From Pseudonocardia sp. TRM90224 (GTDB lineage: Bacteria > Actinomycetota > Actinomycetes > Mycobacteriales > Pseudonocardiaceae), in NCBI RefSeq assembly GCF_021245725.1, contig NZ_JAJGSX010000004.1, forward strand, positions 107,516 through 171,515: a stretch of 64,000 nucleotides of DNA. Direction: 5' to 3'. Each line of letters begins with the position of its first letter. Position 1 is the stretch's first letter. Below, in pieces: positions 34,048 through 44,004 of the stretch. A program made the translations under genes and the position numbers. The notes beneath the pieces are model-generated. The model searched no databases. It was not told where the DNA came from and saw only the letters and a program-made list of their open reading frames with translations.

Positions 34048-34269
34048 TTACCGAGCGGTAGACCCGGCTGCCGACAGTGGCTCCATCAATGCGGCGGCGA
34101 TGCAGATCATGCCCAGCAGGATCGTGGCGACCCCCAGCCGCCCACCGGAATAGCCGCGACGCGTCAGCACGTCACCCGCGATGCCGCAGCCCAGCGCGAC
34201 GAACCCGGCGACGAGGGTCACCGCTCGCAGCCCTGCCCCCGCCATGATCAGTCCGGCCACTCCGACCAC
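34048..34269 (-). CDS. Small two-TM membrane protein
   Basis: A GTG-started frame of 73 residues with two hydrophobic segments (about 15-35 and 43-62) separated by a short basic loop DVLTRRGYSGGR. No family recognised. It is co-directional with the MarR gene and ends 21 bases before it, so it may be co-transcribed. The good hydrophobic pattern and GC-rich third positions support a real gene. Confidence 0.5.
   Translation of the reverse strand: MVGVAGLIMAGAGLRAVTLVAGFVALGCGIAGDVLTRRGYSGGRLGVATILLGMICIAAALMEPLSAAGSTAR
34049..34060. promoter_or_regulatory. Candidate MarR operator palindrome
   Basis: TACCGAGCGGTA is a perfect 5-2-5 palindrome 23 bases upstream of the MarR GTG, overlapping the stop of the small membrane gene. 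Position and form fit an autoregulatory site, but only one copy is present. Confidence 0.45.
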
Positions 34270-34376
34270 CAGGCCGTACGACGTTGTTCGGCTTCAGCTC
34301 CGACATCGGCAGCTCCCCCACGATCCGAGTGAGCGCACTATCCCGGGTTACCCGTCAGTATGTGAGACTCGGGTCC

Positions 34377-35504
<1,128 letters not shown>

Positions 35505-35519
<15 letters not shown>

Positions 35520-35667
35520 GCGGGGCCCTGCGGCCAGGCCGTGGCGGCCTGGGGCGCGATGCGTGCGTTCCGCACGCGTGGGCAGGAAAGCCACTTTCCT
35601 GCCCTGTGAGGGCCGGAAAGTGGCTTTCCTGCCCACCCTCGAGCCCGATCCCTCGTCGGCTGAGCGG
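35505..35667. repeat. 19-bp direct repeats flanking family 1 copy 3
   Basis: TCCCTCGTCGGCTGAGCGG occurs at 35505-35523, where it is the end of the acyl-CoA dehydrogenase gene, and again exactly at 35649-35667. The 125 bases between contain the palindrome. The arrangement resembles a target duplication around an inserted element, or a slipped duplication. Confidence 0.9.
35580..35634. repeat. Family 1 palindrome, copy 3
   Basis: 26 positions pair (35580-35605 with 35609-35634) with one mismatch and a 3-base loop. The core is intact, and the outer pair is GGGC/GCCC. It is preceded by a small hairpin GCGTGCGttcCGCACGC (about 35561-35577), also found beside copy 4. It lies between convergent genes. 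Confidence 0.96.
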
Positions 35668-35669
35668 CC

Positions 35670-36515
35670 TCAGGCTCCCAGGCTGGCCTTCACGCGGGCG
35701 CGCTCCGCGTCGACGTCGATCGTCGCCTCGGGGAACTGCGGGTCGAGCTCGGCGAGGGTCTCCGCGAGGAGCGAGGCGATCACCCAGTTGCGGTACCACT
35801 TGCGGTCGGACGGGACGACGTACCACGGCGCGGCGTCGGTGGAGCACTCGCGCAGCGCGTCGCGGTAGGCCTCCTGGTAGGCCGGCCACTTCGAGCGGGC
35901 GTCGAGGTCGGCGGGGTTGTACTTCCACCGCTTCGCGGGGTCGTCGAGCCGCGCGAGCAGCCGCTCGGCCTGCTCGTCGGGCGAGATGTGCAGCATGCAC
36001 TTGACGATCGTCACGCCGGTCGCGGCGATCTCCGCCTCGAACGCGTTGATCTGCGCGTAGCGGGCGCGCCACTCGACCTCGGGGACCAGCGAGTCGACCC
36101 TGGCGATCAGGACGTCCTCGTAGTGCGAGCGGTCGAAGACACCGATCCGCCCGGGTTCGGGCACCTGCCGGCGGATCCGCCAGAGGAAGTCGTGCTGGCG
36201 CTCCTCGTCGGTCGGCTTCTTGAACGACGCGATGTGCAGGCCCTGCGGGTTGACCAGGCCGGCGACGTGCCGGATCACGCCGCCCTTGCCCGAGGTGTCC
36301 ATGCCCTGCAGCACGAGCAGCACCGCGCGGGTGCCGCCGCCGCTCGCCTCCGCGTAGAGGGCTTCCTGCAGCGTGTCGAGCCGCGCCGCGACCTCCGCCA
36401 TGTCCTCGGCGGCGCTCGCCTTGTCCTTCGGCCCGGTCGGGCGGCCTCGGGGGTCGACCATCGACAGGTCGAGATCCTTCGTCACACGGAACGTCCCACG
36501 CACGGACTTCGACAC
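35670..36515 (-). CDS. ppk2: Polyphosphate kinase 2 (PPK2) family protein
   Basis: The 281-residue protein has the PPK2 Walker A GMDTSGKGG (71-79), the lid and Walker B region FDRSHYEDVL (127-136), and KWYRNWVIASLLAETL. These enzymes move phosphate between polyphosphate and nucleoside mono- or diphosphates. The single-domain length fits class I or III; which nucleotide is used cannot be told. The GTG start is chosen at the conserved region. It is convergent with the acyl-CoA dehydrogenase gene. Confidence 0.9.
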   Translation of the reverse strand: MSKSVRGTFRVTKDLDLSMVDPRGRPTGPKDKASAAEDMAEVAARLDTLQEALYAEASGGGTRAVLLVLQGMDTSGKGGVIRHVAGLVNPQGLHIASFKKPTDEERQHDFLWRIRRQVPEPGRIGVFDRSHYEDVLIARVDSLVPEVEWRARYAQINAFEAEIAATGVTIVKCMLHISPDEQAERLLARLDDPAKRWKYNPADLDARSKWPAYQEAYRDALRECSTDAAPWYVVPSDRKWYRNWVIASLLAETLAELDPQFPEATIDVDAERARVKASLGA

Positions 36516-36616
36516 CCGCCGCAGCGTAGTGCCTCCGGCACGGCCCGCAGCCCGACGCGGCTGGTGGGCGCCGCGGGCGTGCCCAGGTCCGGGTGGGATG
36601 TGTGCGTTCCGCACGC

Positions 36617-36675
36617 GAGGGCAGGAAAGCCACTTTCCGGCCCTCACAGGGCAGGAAAGTGGCTTTCCTGCCCTC
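36617..36675. repeat. Family 1 palindrome, copy 4
   Basis: 28 positions pair (36617-36644 with 36648-36675) with one mismatch and loop CAC. Outer pair is GAGGGC/GCCCTC. GTGCGttcCGCAC lies just before it, as at copy 3. It lies between tandem minus-strand genes (downstream of the Uma2 gene's neighbour, upstream of PPK2). Confidence 0.96.
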
Positions 36676-36707
36676 CCCGGGACGCCTGGGGCACCCGGGG
36701 CAGCGGG

Positions 36708-37463
36708 TCAGCGCAGGTCGTCGAACTTCAGGTCGTCGGGCAGCACGATGGGCACGGCGGCGGTCTCCGACCCGATGTCGGGCCCGGTCGTCGCGGCCGG
36801 GTCGGGCTCGTACACCGGCTCCCCCGGGTCGTCCTCGGGCTCGGCACGCACGGAGACGGCGTCGAGGTCGACCTCCAGCCGGAACGGCTCCTCGAGCAGC
36901 AGCGTCTCCCCCGCCGCGGCGCGGGCGTACTCGTGGTACCGGCCACCGATGATCATGTTGGCGACGCCGAACGGCCCGTCGTGGTCGATCAGCACCGAGT
37001 ACGGGATGCGGCTGCGCGCGTAGAGCTGCGGCTTGAACGTCCGGTCGGCGGCGCCGTGCTCCCGGCCGATGATCTCGACGACCATGAGCGTGTCGGCCGC
37101 GTCGATCACCGCCGACGTCGTGTCGTCGGCCGCCTCCGTGCCGTCGCCCTCGGCCGCAGCGCGGGTGACCACCAGGTCGGGGACGAGCACGCAGTCGGTG
37201 CCGACCCGCAGCGGCACCGGCCCGAGCACCCGCAGACCGGAAGGCAGGGCACGTTCGAGCACGTCACGGACCTTCCGCACCACACCACCGCGGTGTTCGG
37301 CCGTGGCCGGGCCGATGAGCAGCGCGCCCTCGATCAGCTCGACCCGACCGTCCGCCGGCACGTCCTTCTCGCCGAGGCCCAGGAAGTCGTCCTCGGTCCA
37401 AGGCCCGATGTGGCTGAACACGGGGTGGTCCACAGTGCGCACCTCTCGGTCGTAGGGCGCCAT
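36708..37463 (-). CDS. Uma2-family (DUF820) endonuclease-fold protein
   Basis: The 251-residue protein has the Uma2 pattern: FLGLGEKDVPADGRVELIEGALLI, VLVPDLVV (with the active-site Asp of the PD-(D/E)xK fold), DTLMVVEIIG (with Glu), and KPQLYARSRIPYSVLID (with Lys). A C-terminal acidic extension of about 70 residues follows. Uma2 proteins are very numerous in actinobacteria and cyanobacteria, and their role is unknown. The ATG at 37463 gives the full N terminus; an internal GTG at VDHPVF is possible. Confidence 0.85.
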   Translation of the reverse strand: MAPYDREVRTVDHPVFSHIGPWTEDDFLGLGEKDVPADGRVELIEGALLIGPATAEHRGGVVRKVRDVLERALPSGLRVLGPVPLRVGTDCVLVPDLVVTRAAAEGDGTEAADDTTSAVIDAADTLMVVEIIGREHGAADRTFKPQLYARSRIPYSVLIDHDGPFGVANMIIGGRYHEYARAAAGETLLLEEPFRLEVDLDAVSVRAEPEDDPGEPVYEPDPAATTGPDIGSETAAVPIVLPDDLKFDDLR

Positions 37464-37521
37464 GGTGACACACGATGACGAGCGTGACGGCAGGAGCAAC
37501 ACAGCGTTACGAATGGGCCGG

Positions 37522-38364
37522 TCAGGCGACCGGTCGGGCCCCGATCGGGACGACCAGCGGAGTGCCGGCCACCGGATCCTCGATGACCTTGGCGGAAAGC
37601 CCGAACACCTCGAAGAGCATCTCCTCGGTGATCACGTCGTGCGGATCGCCGGCCGCGACGATCCGCCCGTCGCACATCGCGACGAGCCGGTCGGCGTAGC
37701 GGGCGGCGAGGTTGAGGTCGTGCAGCACCATCACGACCGTTCGCCCGGCCTCGGTGTGCAGCCGCCTGACCAGTTCGAGCACGTCCACCTGGTGCGCGAG
37801 GTCGAGGAACGTCGTCGGCTCGTCGAGCAGCAGCAGGTCGGTGCCCTGCGCGAGCGCCATGGAGATCCACGCGCGCTGACGCTGGCCGCCGGAGAGCTCG
37901 TCGACGGGCCGCTCGGCGAGGTCGGCGATGCCCGTCCACTCCAGCGCCTGCGCCACCGCCTCCTCGTCGTCGGCCGACCACTGCCGGTACCACGCCTGGT
38001 GCGGGTGCCGGCCGCGGGCGACGAGGTCGGCGACGGTGAGCCCCTCCGGAGCTGACGGTGACTGCGGGAGGATCCCGAGCACCTTCGCGACCTCACGGGT
38101 CGGCAGCTTGTCGATGCGCTTGCCGTCGAGCAGCACCTGCCCCGCGCTCGGCTTGAGCAACCGGCCGAGCGCGCGCAGCAGCGTCGACTTGCCGCAGCCG
38201 TTCGGGCCGATGACCGCGGTGACCGTGCCGGAGACGACGTCGATGTCGAGCGCGTCGACGACAACCCGCTCGCCGTAGCCGAGCCGCACCTGCTCGGCCT
38301 TCAGCCGGGTCTGCGGCGGGGCGACCCGTTTGGCGAAATCGACTGCGGGGCCGGTCTGGGTCAT
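37522..38364 (-). CDS. Iron-siderophore ABC transporter ATP-binding protein (FecE type)
   Basis: The 280-residue ATPase has Walker [10 protein letters not shown] (53-61), the Q-loop in [25 protein letters not shown], signature LSGGQ (157-161), Walker B LLLLDEPT and the switch HD in MVLHDLNLA. The RGRHPHQ segment is characteristic of FecE/FhuC importers of ferric siderophores. It is third in an operon with two permeases, with an ATGA overlap to the second. No substrate-binding protein gene is in the operon. Confidence 0.93.
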   Translation of the reverse strand: MTQTGPAVDFAKRVAPPQTRLKAEQVRLGYGERVVVDALDIDVVSGTVTAVIGPNGCGKSTLLRALGRLLKPSAGQVLLDGKRIDKLPTREVAKVLGILPQSPSAPEGLTVADLVARGRHPHQAWYRQWSADDEEAVAQALEWTGIADLAERPVDELSGGQRQRAWISMALAQGTDLLLLDEPTTFLDLAHQVDVLELVRRLHTEAGRTVVMVLHDLNLAARYADRLVAMCDGRIVAAGDPHDVITEEMLFEVFGLSAKVIEDPVAGTPLVVPIGARPVA

Positions 38365-39464
38365 GCGCGGGCCTCCCGGCCGTGACGGGCGATCAGGAAC
38401 AGCAGGTACGGGGCGCCGAGCACAGCGGTGATGATGCCGACGGGCAGCTCGGTGCCGCCGAACGCGGTGCGCGCGATCAGGTCGGCGATCACCGTCAGCG
38501 CCGCGCCGATCAGCAGCGACGCCGTGATCGGTGGCCGGGCCGCGCCCACCAGGCGTTGGGCGATCTGCGGCGCGACGAGCGCCACGAAGACGATCGGCCC
38601 GGCCGACGCCGTCGCGACCGAGGCGAGCCCCACCGCGACCAGCAGCAGCGCGGAGCGCGACCGGTTGACGGAGATGCCCAGCCCGCGCGCGGTGTCGTCG
38701 TTGAACTGCAGCCCGCCGAGCACGTGCGCGAGGATCAGCGCGGCCGGCACGAGCAGCGCGAGCGCCAGCCCCACCGGCACGACGTGCTCCCAGCCGCGGG
38801 CGTTGAGGCTGCCGTTGAGCCAGGTGTAGGCGCGGGCGGCTTCGAAGACCTCCGCGACGACCAGCAACCACTCGACGATCGCGAGCAGCATCGCGTTGAT
38901 GCCGATGCCGATCAGCACGAGCCGGAAGCCCTGCACACCCTTGCGCCAGGCCAGCCCGTAGATCGCGGTCGCCGAGATGAGCCCGCCGACCAGCGCGGCC
39001 ATCGGGATGCCGGCCGAGGCCGCGAGCCCGCCGACGGCCCCGAACCCGCCGCCGAGCACGATCACGAAGACCGCGGCAGCGCTGGCGCCTGCGGTGAAGC
39101 CGATGACGTCGGGGCTGGCCAGCGGGTTGCGGGCGATCGCCTGGGTGATGGCGCCCGAGACGGCCAGGGCGCCGCCGACGAGCGCGCCGGTGAGCGACCG
39201 GGGCAGCCGCAGGTCGAGGATGATGAACCGCTGGCCGCGCTCGCCGCCGCCGAACAGCACGGCGAGCACGTCGCCGATGCTGATGGGGAACTCGCCGCGG
39301 CCGATGTTGAGCGCCATGCCCAGCAGGAGCAGCGCCGCGGCCGCGATCAGGACCGTCACCGTCCGCGGGCGCCACACCACCGAGAGCGGGCCGGAGCGGA
39401 TCGCGGGCCGGCCGGGCACGCGGCCCTTCGTGACGCGCGCCCGTCCGAGATCGAGGGTGGCCAT
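38361..39464 (-). CDS. FecCD-family iron-siderophore permease
   Basis: The 367-residue permease has nine to ten membrane segments and the BtuC/FecD motifs [43 protein letters not shown], plus [19 protein letters not shown], the coupling-helix region that contacts the ATPase. It imports a ferric siderophore. Its ATG shares one base with the TGA of the upstream permease (TGATG). The two permeases would form a heterodimer. Confidence 0.93.
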   Translation of the reverse strand: MATLDLGRARVTKGRVPGRPAIRSGPLSVVWRPRTVTVLIAAAALLLLGMALNIGRGEFPISIGDVLAVLFGGGERGQRFIILDLRLPRSLTGALVGGALAVSGAITQAIARNPLASPDVIGFTAGASAAAVFVIVLGGGFGAVGGLAASAGIPMAALVGGLISATAIYGLAWRKGVQGFRLVLIGIGINAMLLAIVEWLLVVAEVFEAARAYTWLNGSLNARGWEHVVPVGLALALLVPAALILAHVLGGLQFNDDTARGLGISVNRSRSALLLVAVGLASVATASAGPIVFVALVAPQIAQRLVGAARPPITASLLIGAALTVIADLIARTAFGGTELPVGIITAVLGAPYLLFLIARHGREARA

Positions 39465-40522
39465 CAGACCTGCACCATCTTCCGCCGCCGGACCAGCCAC
39501 ACGAAGAACGGACCGCCGACGAGCGCGAGCACCACGCCGACCTGCAGCTCTCCCGGCCGCACGACGACCCGCCCGATGATGTCGGCGACGAGCAGCAGCA
39601 CCGAGCCCGCCAGCGCGGACGTCGGGAGCAGCCAGCGGAAGTCGGGCCCGGTGAACACCCGCACGACGTGCGGGACGACCAGCCCGACGAACGCGATCGG
39701 GCCGCACGCCGCGGTGGCGCCGCCGGCGAGCAGCGTGATCGCGATGATCCCGATGATCCGCGTGCGCTTCACCGAGTGGCCGAGCGACTTCGCGACGTCG
39801 TCGCCGAGCGCGAGCGCGTTCAGCGCGGGCGCGCTGGCCAGCCCGATCCCCGCACCGACGTAGAGGAACCACATCACCTGCTCGGCGATGGCGAGATCAC
39901 GACCGGCGAGCGATCCGACGGCCCAGAAGCGGTAGGCGTCGAGGGTCTGGACGTCGATGAGGATCACCGCGGACGTGAACGCCTGCAGCAACGCCGTGAC
40001 CGCGGCGCCGGCGAGCGCAAGCGTCACGGGGCTCGGCCCGCCGCGGCCCGTCGAGCCGAGCACGAACACCGCGACGGCGGCAGCGAGCGCGCCGACGAAC
40101 GCGAACCAGACGTACCCGAAGAGGCTGGTCACGTTGAAGACGTAGATGCCGATGACGACCAGGAACGCGGCGCCGGCGTTGACGCCCAGCAGGCCGGGGT
40201 CGGCGAGCGGGTTGCGCGTGTGCCCCTGGATCAGCGCGCCCGCAAGACCCAGCGCGGCACCCGCCATCACGCCGAGCCACGTGCGCGGGATGCGCAGCGA
40301 GCGCACCACGATGTCGTCCTCGGTCCCGGTGGGGAAGAAGAGCGCATCCCAGACGTTGCCGATCGGGATCGGCTTCGCGCCCACCGCGATGCTCGCCAAA
40401 CAGCACGCGACCAGCACGGCGACCAGGAACGCCAGCCCGCCCAGCCGCTTGGCGCGGAGCTTGCGCACGGCCTGCTTGCCGTCGGGTTTCGACACCGGCG
40501 AGGCGTGGGTGGTCACCACCAC
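39464..40522 (-). CDS. FecCD-family iron-siderophore permease
   Basis: The 352-residue permease has [45 protein letters not shown] and [20 protein letters not shown], matching its partner. The GTG at 40522 is preferred among three tandem GTGs because GGGAGG lies 9 bases in front. Upstream in-frame extension crosses the iron box and is not credible. It is the first gene of the importer operon, 43 bases after an IdeR-like iron box. Confidence 0.92.
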   Translation of the reverse strand: MVVTTHASPVSKPDGKQAVRKLRAKRLGGLAFLVAVLVACCLASIAVGAKPIPIGNVWDALFFPTGTEDDIVVRSLRIPRTWLGVMAGAALGLAGALIQGHTRNPLADPGLLGVNAGAAFLVVIGIYVFNVTSLFGYVWFAFVGALAAAVAVFVLGSTGRGGPSPVTLALAGAAVTALLQAFTSAVILIDVQTLDAYRFWAVGSLAGRDLAIAEQVMWFLYVGAGIGLASAPALNALALGDDVAKSLGHSVKRTRIIGIIAITLLAGGATAACGPIAFVGLVVPHVVRVFTGPDFRWLLPTSALAGSVLLLVADIIGRVVVRPGELQVGVVLALVGGPFFVWLVRRRKMVQV

Positions 40523-40564
40523 GATCGAGGACCTCCCAGGTTCCGGACGAGTGCCGTGCTCACA

Positions 40565-40583
40565 ATAGGTGAGGCTGCCCTTC
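40565..40583. promoter_or_regulatory. IdeR/DmdR-like iron box
   Basis: ATAGGTGAGGCTGCCCTTC matches 13 of 19 positions of the actinobacterial iron box TTAGGTTAGGCTAACCTAA. It lies 43 bases before the start of the siderophore importer operon and overlaps a TATTGT hexamer on the minus strand that could be its -10. Iron-bound IdeR would repress the operon here. Confidence 0.7.
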
Positions 40584-40679
40584 GATCCCAGAGCCGGGCG
40601 CGGTGACCAAGCGCTCACGGCCACCACACCCGTCACCATGCGCCAACACCCGTCCGCCCGGGGTGCGCGCACACATTGT

Positions 40680-40740
40680 CGGGAAAGCCACGTTGCCGGC
40701 ACCGGGCGCCGGGCGCCGGGAAAGCCACTTTCCCGGCGCC
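40680..40740. repeat. Family 1 half-element with decayed partner
   Basis: GGCGCCGGGAAAG pairs with CTTTCCCGGCGCC around the CCA triplet (40712-40740), giving one core hairpin only. A damaged core GGGAAAGCCACGTTG lies just before it (40681 on). This shows that a single core can keep its own palindrome. Confidence 0.85.
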
Positions 40741-40801
40741 CCCATGAACCCGCCGGCCACGTCCGCCGGCAGTCACCACGCGTGAGCACCCGTCCGTGCG
40801 T

Positions 40802-40864
40802 GGGAGTTCAGGAAAGCCACTTTCCTGAACTGTGGGGACAGGAAAGTGGCTTTCCTGAACTCCC
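40802..40864. repeat. Family 1 palindrome, copy 6
   Basis: 26 positions pair perfectly (40802-40827 with 40839-40864) with an 11-base spacer. Outer pair GGGAGTT/AACTCCC is different again from other copies. It lies between divergent genes (siderophore permease and pyrimidine reductase). Confidence 0.96.
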
Positions 40865-40965
40865 CCCGACCGCGGAGAGTCACGGCTGGTGGGTGAGGGC
40901 CCGGATCGGGGCACCCCTCGGCGGGCCGCCGGCCCGCGGCCGGGGATCCGTGCTGAGATGTCGCG

Positions 40966-41697
40966 GTGATCTCGCTCCTGCCGGCGCACGCTGACCTCGC
41001 CGAGCTGGACGACGAGGCCCTCGCCGCCGTCTACGCCTACCCCGACGACCTGGCCGCACCGTGGGTCCGGGTCGGTTTCGTCGCCAGCGCCGACGGCGCG
41101 GCCGCGGCCGCCGGTCGCTCCGAAGGGCTCAGCAACGCCGCCGACCACCGCGTGTTCGTGCTGCTGCGCAGGCTGGCCGACGTGGTGCTGGTCGGCGCCG
41201 GGACCGTCCGGGCCCAGGACTACCGCGGCGCACGCCGCCCGACGATCGGCGGGTCGACGCCGCCGCCGATCGCGGTGATCACCGGCTCGGCCGAACTCGA
41301 CCCCGGGTCGCGGCTGTTCACCGATACGAAGGTCGCGCCCATCATCCTGACGCTGCCGACCGCGCCGGCCGAGCGGCTCGCACGGCTGACCGCCGCGGGC
41401 GCCGACGTCGTCGTGCTGGAGCGGCTCACCCCCGACGCGCTGCTCGCCGAGCTCGCCGCCCGCGGCCTGCACCGCGTGCTCTGCGAGGGCGGGCCCGCCG
41501 TGCACGGGCAGTTCATCGCCGCCGACGCGGTGGACGAGCTGTGCCTGTCCGTGGCCCCGCTGCTGACCGGCGGCACCGCACCGCGCATCTCCGCCGGACC
41601 CGACGGCGCGCTGCCCCGGTCGATGCGACTGGTCAGCGCACTGCACGAGGACGGGACGCTGCTGCTGCGGTACCAGCGAGATACTCCGATCGGGTGA
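40966..41697 (+). CDS. RibD C-terminal-type pyrimidine reductase family protein
   Basis: The 243-residue protein has the dihydrofolate reductase-like fold of the RibD reductase domain: WVRVGFVASADGAAAAAGRSEGLSNAADHRVFVLLRRLADVVLVGAGTVRAQDY, then HRVLCEGGPAVHGQFIAADAVDELCLSVAPLL. In riboflavin synthesis this domain reduces the ribosyl chain of the pyrimidine. Stand-alone copies are common in actinobacteria and may act on other substrates. GTG start. No riboflavin genes are near. Confidence 0.85.
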   Translation: MISLLPAHADLAELDDEALAAVYAYPDDLAAPWVRVGFVASADGAAAAAGRSEGLSNAADHRVFVLLRRLADVVLVGAGTVRAQDYRGARRPTIGGSTPPPIAVITGSAELDPGSRLFTDTKVAPIILTLPTAPAERLARLTAAGADVVVLERLTPDALLAELAARGLHRVLCEGGPAVHGQFIAADAVDELCLSVAPLLTGGTAPRISAGPDGALPRSMRLVSALHEDGTLLLRYQRDTPIG

Positions 41698-41778
41698 CTT
41701 GGCATGAGGAAGGGGCTGCTGCTTGCGTCCAACTCTGCGACACCAGCGAAGACTGAGCATGAGCAAGAGGGAGCAGAC

Positions 41779-42285
41779 ATGACCGAGGCCAAGCCCAGCG
41801 TCTCCACCCCGACCCCCACCACCGCGCCGACGACCGTCGGCGCAACGACAGCCGGCACCCCTGCCCGGCTCGCCGACGACACCGCACAGGGCAAGACCAC
41901 GATCGCGGCGTCCGTCGTCCAGAAGATCGCCGGGATCGCGGCACGCGAGATCTCCGGCGTCTACGCCATGGGCGGCGGTGTCTCGCGCGCGTTCGGCGCG
42001 ATCCGCGAGCGGATCCCCGGCGGCGGCGCGGGCGCGTCCAACATCGCGGGTGTGCAGGTCGAGGTCGGCGAGAAGCAGGCAGCGATCGACCTCGACATCG
42101 TCGTCGAGTACGGCGCCTCGATCGTCGAGCTCGCCCGTGCCGTGCGCCGCAACGTGATCACGGCCGTCGAGCGGATGACGGGCCTCGAGGTGATCGAGGT
42201 CAACATCGCCGTCAACGACATCCACCTCCCCGAGATCGAGGAGACGGGCGAGCTCCCGGTCGTGCAGTCCGCCCGCGTCGAGTGA
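41779..42285 (+). CDS. Asp23/Gls24 family envelope stress protein
   Basis: The 168-residue protein has a Thr/Pro-rich N-terminal tail of about 40 residues and an Asp23 domain: TTIAASVVQKIAGIAAREISGVYAMGGG, VQVEVGEKQAAIDLDIVVEYGASIVELARAVRRNVITAVERMTGLEVIEVNIAVNDIH. Asp23 proteins are held at the membrane by AmaP-type anchors and act in cell-envelope homeostasis. GAGGGAG precedes the ATG. First gene of a seven-gene operon of related small proteins. Confidence 0.9.
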   Translation: MTEAKPSVSTPTPTTAPTTVGATTAGTPARLADDTAQGKTTIAASVVQKIAGIAAREISGVYAMGGGVSRAFGAIRERIPGGGAGASNIAGVQVEVGEKQAAIDLDIVVEYGASIVELARAVRRNVITAVERMTGLEVIEVNIAVNDIHLPEIEETGELPVVQSARVE

Positions 42286-42599
42286 GCCACCCGGCCGACC
42301 CCTACGCCGATCTCGCCGAACGGGTCGCGGCGGTCGTCACCGCGCACCCGGCCGTCGCCGCGTTGCACGGTGGTGAGTTCGGGGCTGTTGCGACCTACCT
42401 GCCAGGGCGCAAGCTCGTCGGTGTGCGCATCGGCGATGGGGACGAACCGGTCGAGGTGGGGCTCGTCGTGCATGCCGGCCACCCGATCCCGCAGGTGGTC
42501 CGGTCCGTGCGGCGCGACGTGAGCGCGCTGTGCCCGGGATCGGTCGTCGACATCGTGGTGGCGGACATCGTGCTGGCTGACGCGGTGGACATGTCGTGA
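42282..42599 (+). CDS. Asp23-like small protein
   Basis: The 105-residue protein repeats the Asp23 strand-helix-strand plan in short form: KLVGVRIGDGDEPVEVGLVVHAGHPIPQVVRSVRRDVSALCPGSVVDIVVADIVL. The GTG start overlaps the TGA of the previous gene, and its own stop overlaps the next start. It probably assembles with the neighbouring Asp23 proteins. Confidence 0.7.
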   Translation: MSHPADPYADLAERVAAVVTAHPAVAALHGGEFGAVATYLPGRKLVGVRIGDGDEPVEVGLVVHAGHPIPQVVRSVRRDVSALCPGSVVDIVVADIVLADAVDMS

Positions 42600-42844
42600 A
42601 CGAGTCCGAGCGGGCCGCCTACCGCGCCTTCATCAGGGCGAACCACCCCGACCGCGGTGGCGACCCCGAGGTGTTCGTCGAAGGCATGGCCAGGTTCACC
42701 CGCTCGCCGTCGTCCCAGCCCGATCCGGACGACGCCCGCTACGACGCACCCATCGAGATCGTGAAACCGCTGCCCGTTCCGGTCCGGGTGGCGGTGGCGC
42801 TCATCCGGACCGTGCGCTGGCACCGCAGCCGTCGGGTCGACTAA
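42596..42844 (+). CDS. Small protein with HPDRGGD J-domain-like motif
   Basis: The 82-residue protein begins AYRAFIRANHPDRGGDPEVFVEGMARF, which matches helix II, the HPD loop and the start of helix III of a J domain. It lacks helix I, and a Pro-rich middle and basic end follow. A true J domain needs about 70 residues, so this is a fragment or a mimic. GTG start with GTGA overlap. It is kept within the Asp23 operon. Confidence 0.7.
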   Translation: MNESERAAYRAFIRANHPDRGGDPEVFVEGMARFTRSPSSQPDPDDARYDAPIEIVKPLPVPVRVAVALIRTVRWHRSRRVD

Positions 42845-42858
42845 GGAGAAGAGAAGAA

Positions 42859-43038
42859 ATGAACGCGACACAGACCGGCTTGCTGGCGGGTCTAGTACTC
42901 GGCGCAGCGGGCGCGATCGGCGGCTTCTCCGCCTTCCTCATCGCGCTGCTCGTCGGGTTGATCGGGCTGATCATCGGCAGGGTGCTCGACGGGGAGCTGG
43001 ACATCAGCGGCGTGCTCGGCCGGGGCAAGGACCGGTGA
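42859..43038 (+). CDS. Small membrane protein (DUF2273-like)
   Basis: This 59-residue protein has one long Gly/Ala/Ile-rich hydrophobic hairpin (about 6-40: LLAGLVLGAAGAIGG, then FLIALLVGLIGLIIGRVLDG), followed by a charged tail ELDISGVLGRGKDR. DUF2273 proteins of this size are regular partners of Asp23 and AmaP. AAGGAGAAGAG gives a good ribosome binding site. Its stop overlaps the next GTG. Confidence 0.85.
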   Translation: MNATQTGLLAGLVLGAAGAIGGFSAFLIALLVGLIGLIIGRVLDGELDISGVLGRGKDR

Positions 43039-43427
43039 CCGCCACCGCCCCGGCGCCGCGCGAGGCCGAGGACCGGGGCAACCTCGACATCCACCCCGCG
43101 GTGCTCCGCAAGATCGTGGAGTTCGCCGCCGACCAGGTGCCGGGCACGCTTCGGCTCGAACGCAGGCTCGCCGGCATCGACGTCGGGGAGGCCGGGGCGA
43201 GCGCCAGGATCACGACCGGCTCCGGCGACCCGTACGCCGTCGACGTGCGGTTGGAGCTGATCCTGCAGTACCCGGCGCCGGTCCGGGAAGTGATCGAGGC
43301 GGTGCGGGCGAAGGTCGGCGACGAGCTGGACCGCATCGCCGGGCATCGGGTGCGCGCGATGCAGGTGACCGTCACGGGGCTGCGCGGAGCGCCGACGGTC
43401 GCGCGCCTCACGCGCACACCCCAGTAG
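43035..43427 (+). CDS. Asp23/Gls24 family protein
   Basis: The 130-residue protein has IHPAVLRKIVEFAADQVPGTLRLERRLAGIDVG followed by YAVDVRLELILQYPAPVREVIEAVRAKVGDELDRIAGHRVRAMQVTVTGLRG, an Asp23 domain slightly shorter than the first one. GTG start coupled to the DUF2273-like gene. Confidence 0.8.
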   Translation: MTATAPAPREAEDRGNLDIHPAVLRKIVEFAADQVPGTLRLERRLAGIDVGEAGASARITTGSGDPYAVDVRLELILQYPAPVREVIEAVRAKVGDELDRIAGHRVRAMQVTVTGLRGAPTVARLTRTPQ

Positions 43428-43464
43428 TTCGAGCAAGTAGTTCGAGCAGGAGGAAGGGACGGAC

Positions 43465-44004
43465 ATGCGTGTTCTGCTCAGGGTGCTCGCCCCGTTGCTC
43501 GGGCTCGCGCTCGCCGCGGCGGGCGTGCTGTTCGTGATCGAGGTCGTCGCGGCGTGGGTGCGCCCGGTGGCGACGGCCGGCCTCGTAGTGCCGTGGCCGC
43601 AGTGGCGCACGACGTTGGAGCAGCTCAGCTGGGACGAGAACCCGGTGCCCGGCATCGCGATCGCCGTCGCCGTGCTCGGCCTGCTGCTCGTGCTGGTCGG
43701 GCTGCTGGCGCGGCGCTCCAACATCCAGCTCGACGCGCCCAACCCGGAGCTCGCCGTCAGGACGTCGCCGCGGGTGCTGGCCCGGCTCGTCGGCACGCGG
43801 GTGCGAGCGGGTGAGGACGTCGCCGCCGCGACCGTCACGGCCTCGGCGCGCAAGGTCTCCGTCGCCGCGCAGTCCTGGAACGGCGGGGCCGACGGCCTGC
43901 GCAGCAGCATCCACGACACCGTCGAGGCGCTGCTCGACGAGCTCCCGCTGCACCGCCGGCCGCGGGTGAGCGTGACCGTGCGCGACCGGGAGGGTGTGCG
44001 ATGA
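43465..44004 (+). CDS. Two-TM Asp23-operon membrane protein (DUF6286-like)
   Basis: The 179-residue protein has two membrane helices (about 3-32 and 62-85) with a short external loop WPQWRTTLEQLSWDENP, then a cytosolic domain of about 90 residues with VAAATVTASARKVSVAAQ and RPRVSVTVRDREGVR. Such proteins occur with Asp23 and AmaP in actinobacteria. The ATG follows GAGGAAGG. It overlaps the next gene by 4 bases. Confidence 0.8.
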   Translation: MRVLLRVLAPLLGLALAAAGVLFVIEVVAAWVRPVATAGLVVPWPQWRTTLEQLSWDENPVPGIAIAVAVLGLLLVLVGLLARRSNIQLDAPNPELAVRTSPRVLARLVGTRVRAGEDVAAATVTASARKVSVAAQSWNGGADGLRSSIHDTVEALLDELPLHRRPRVSVTVRDREGVR

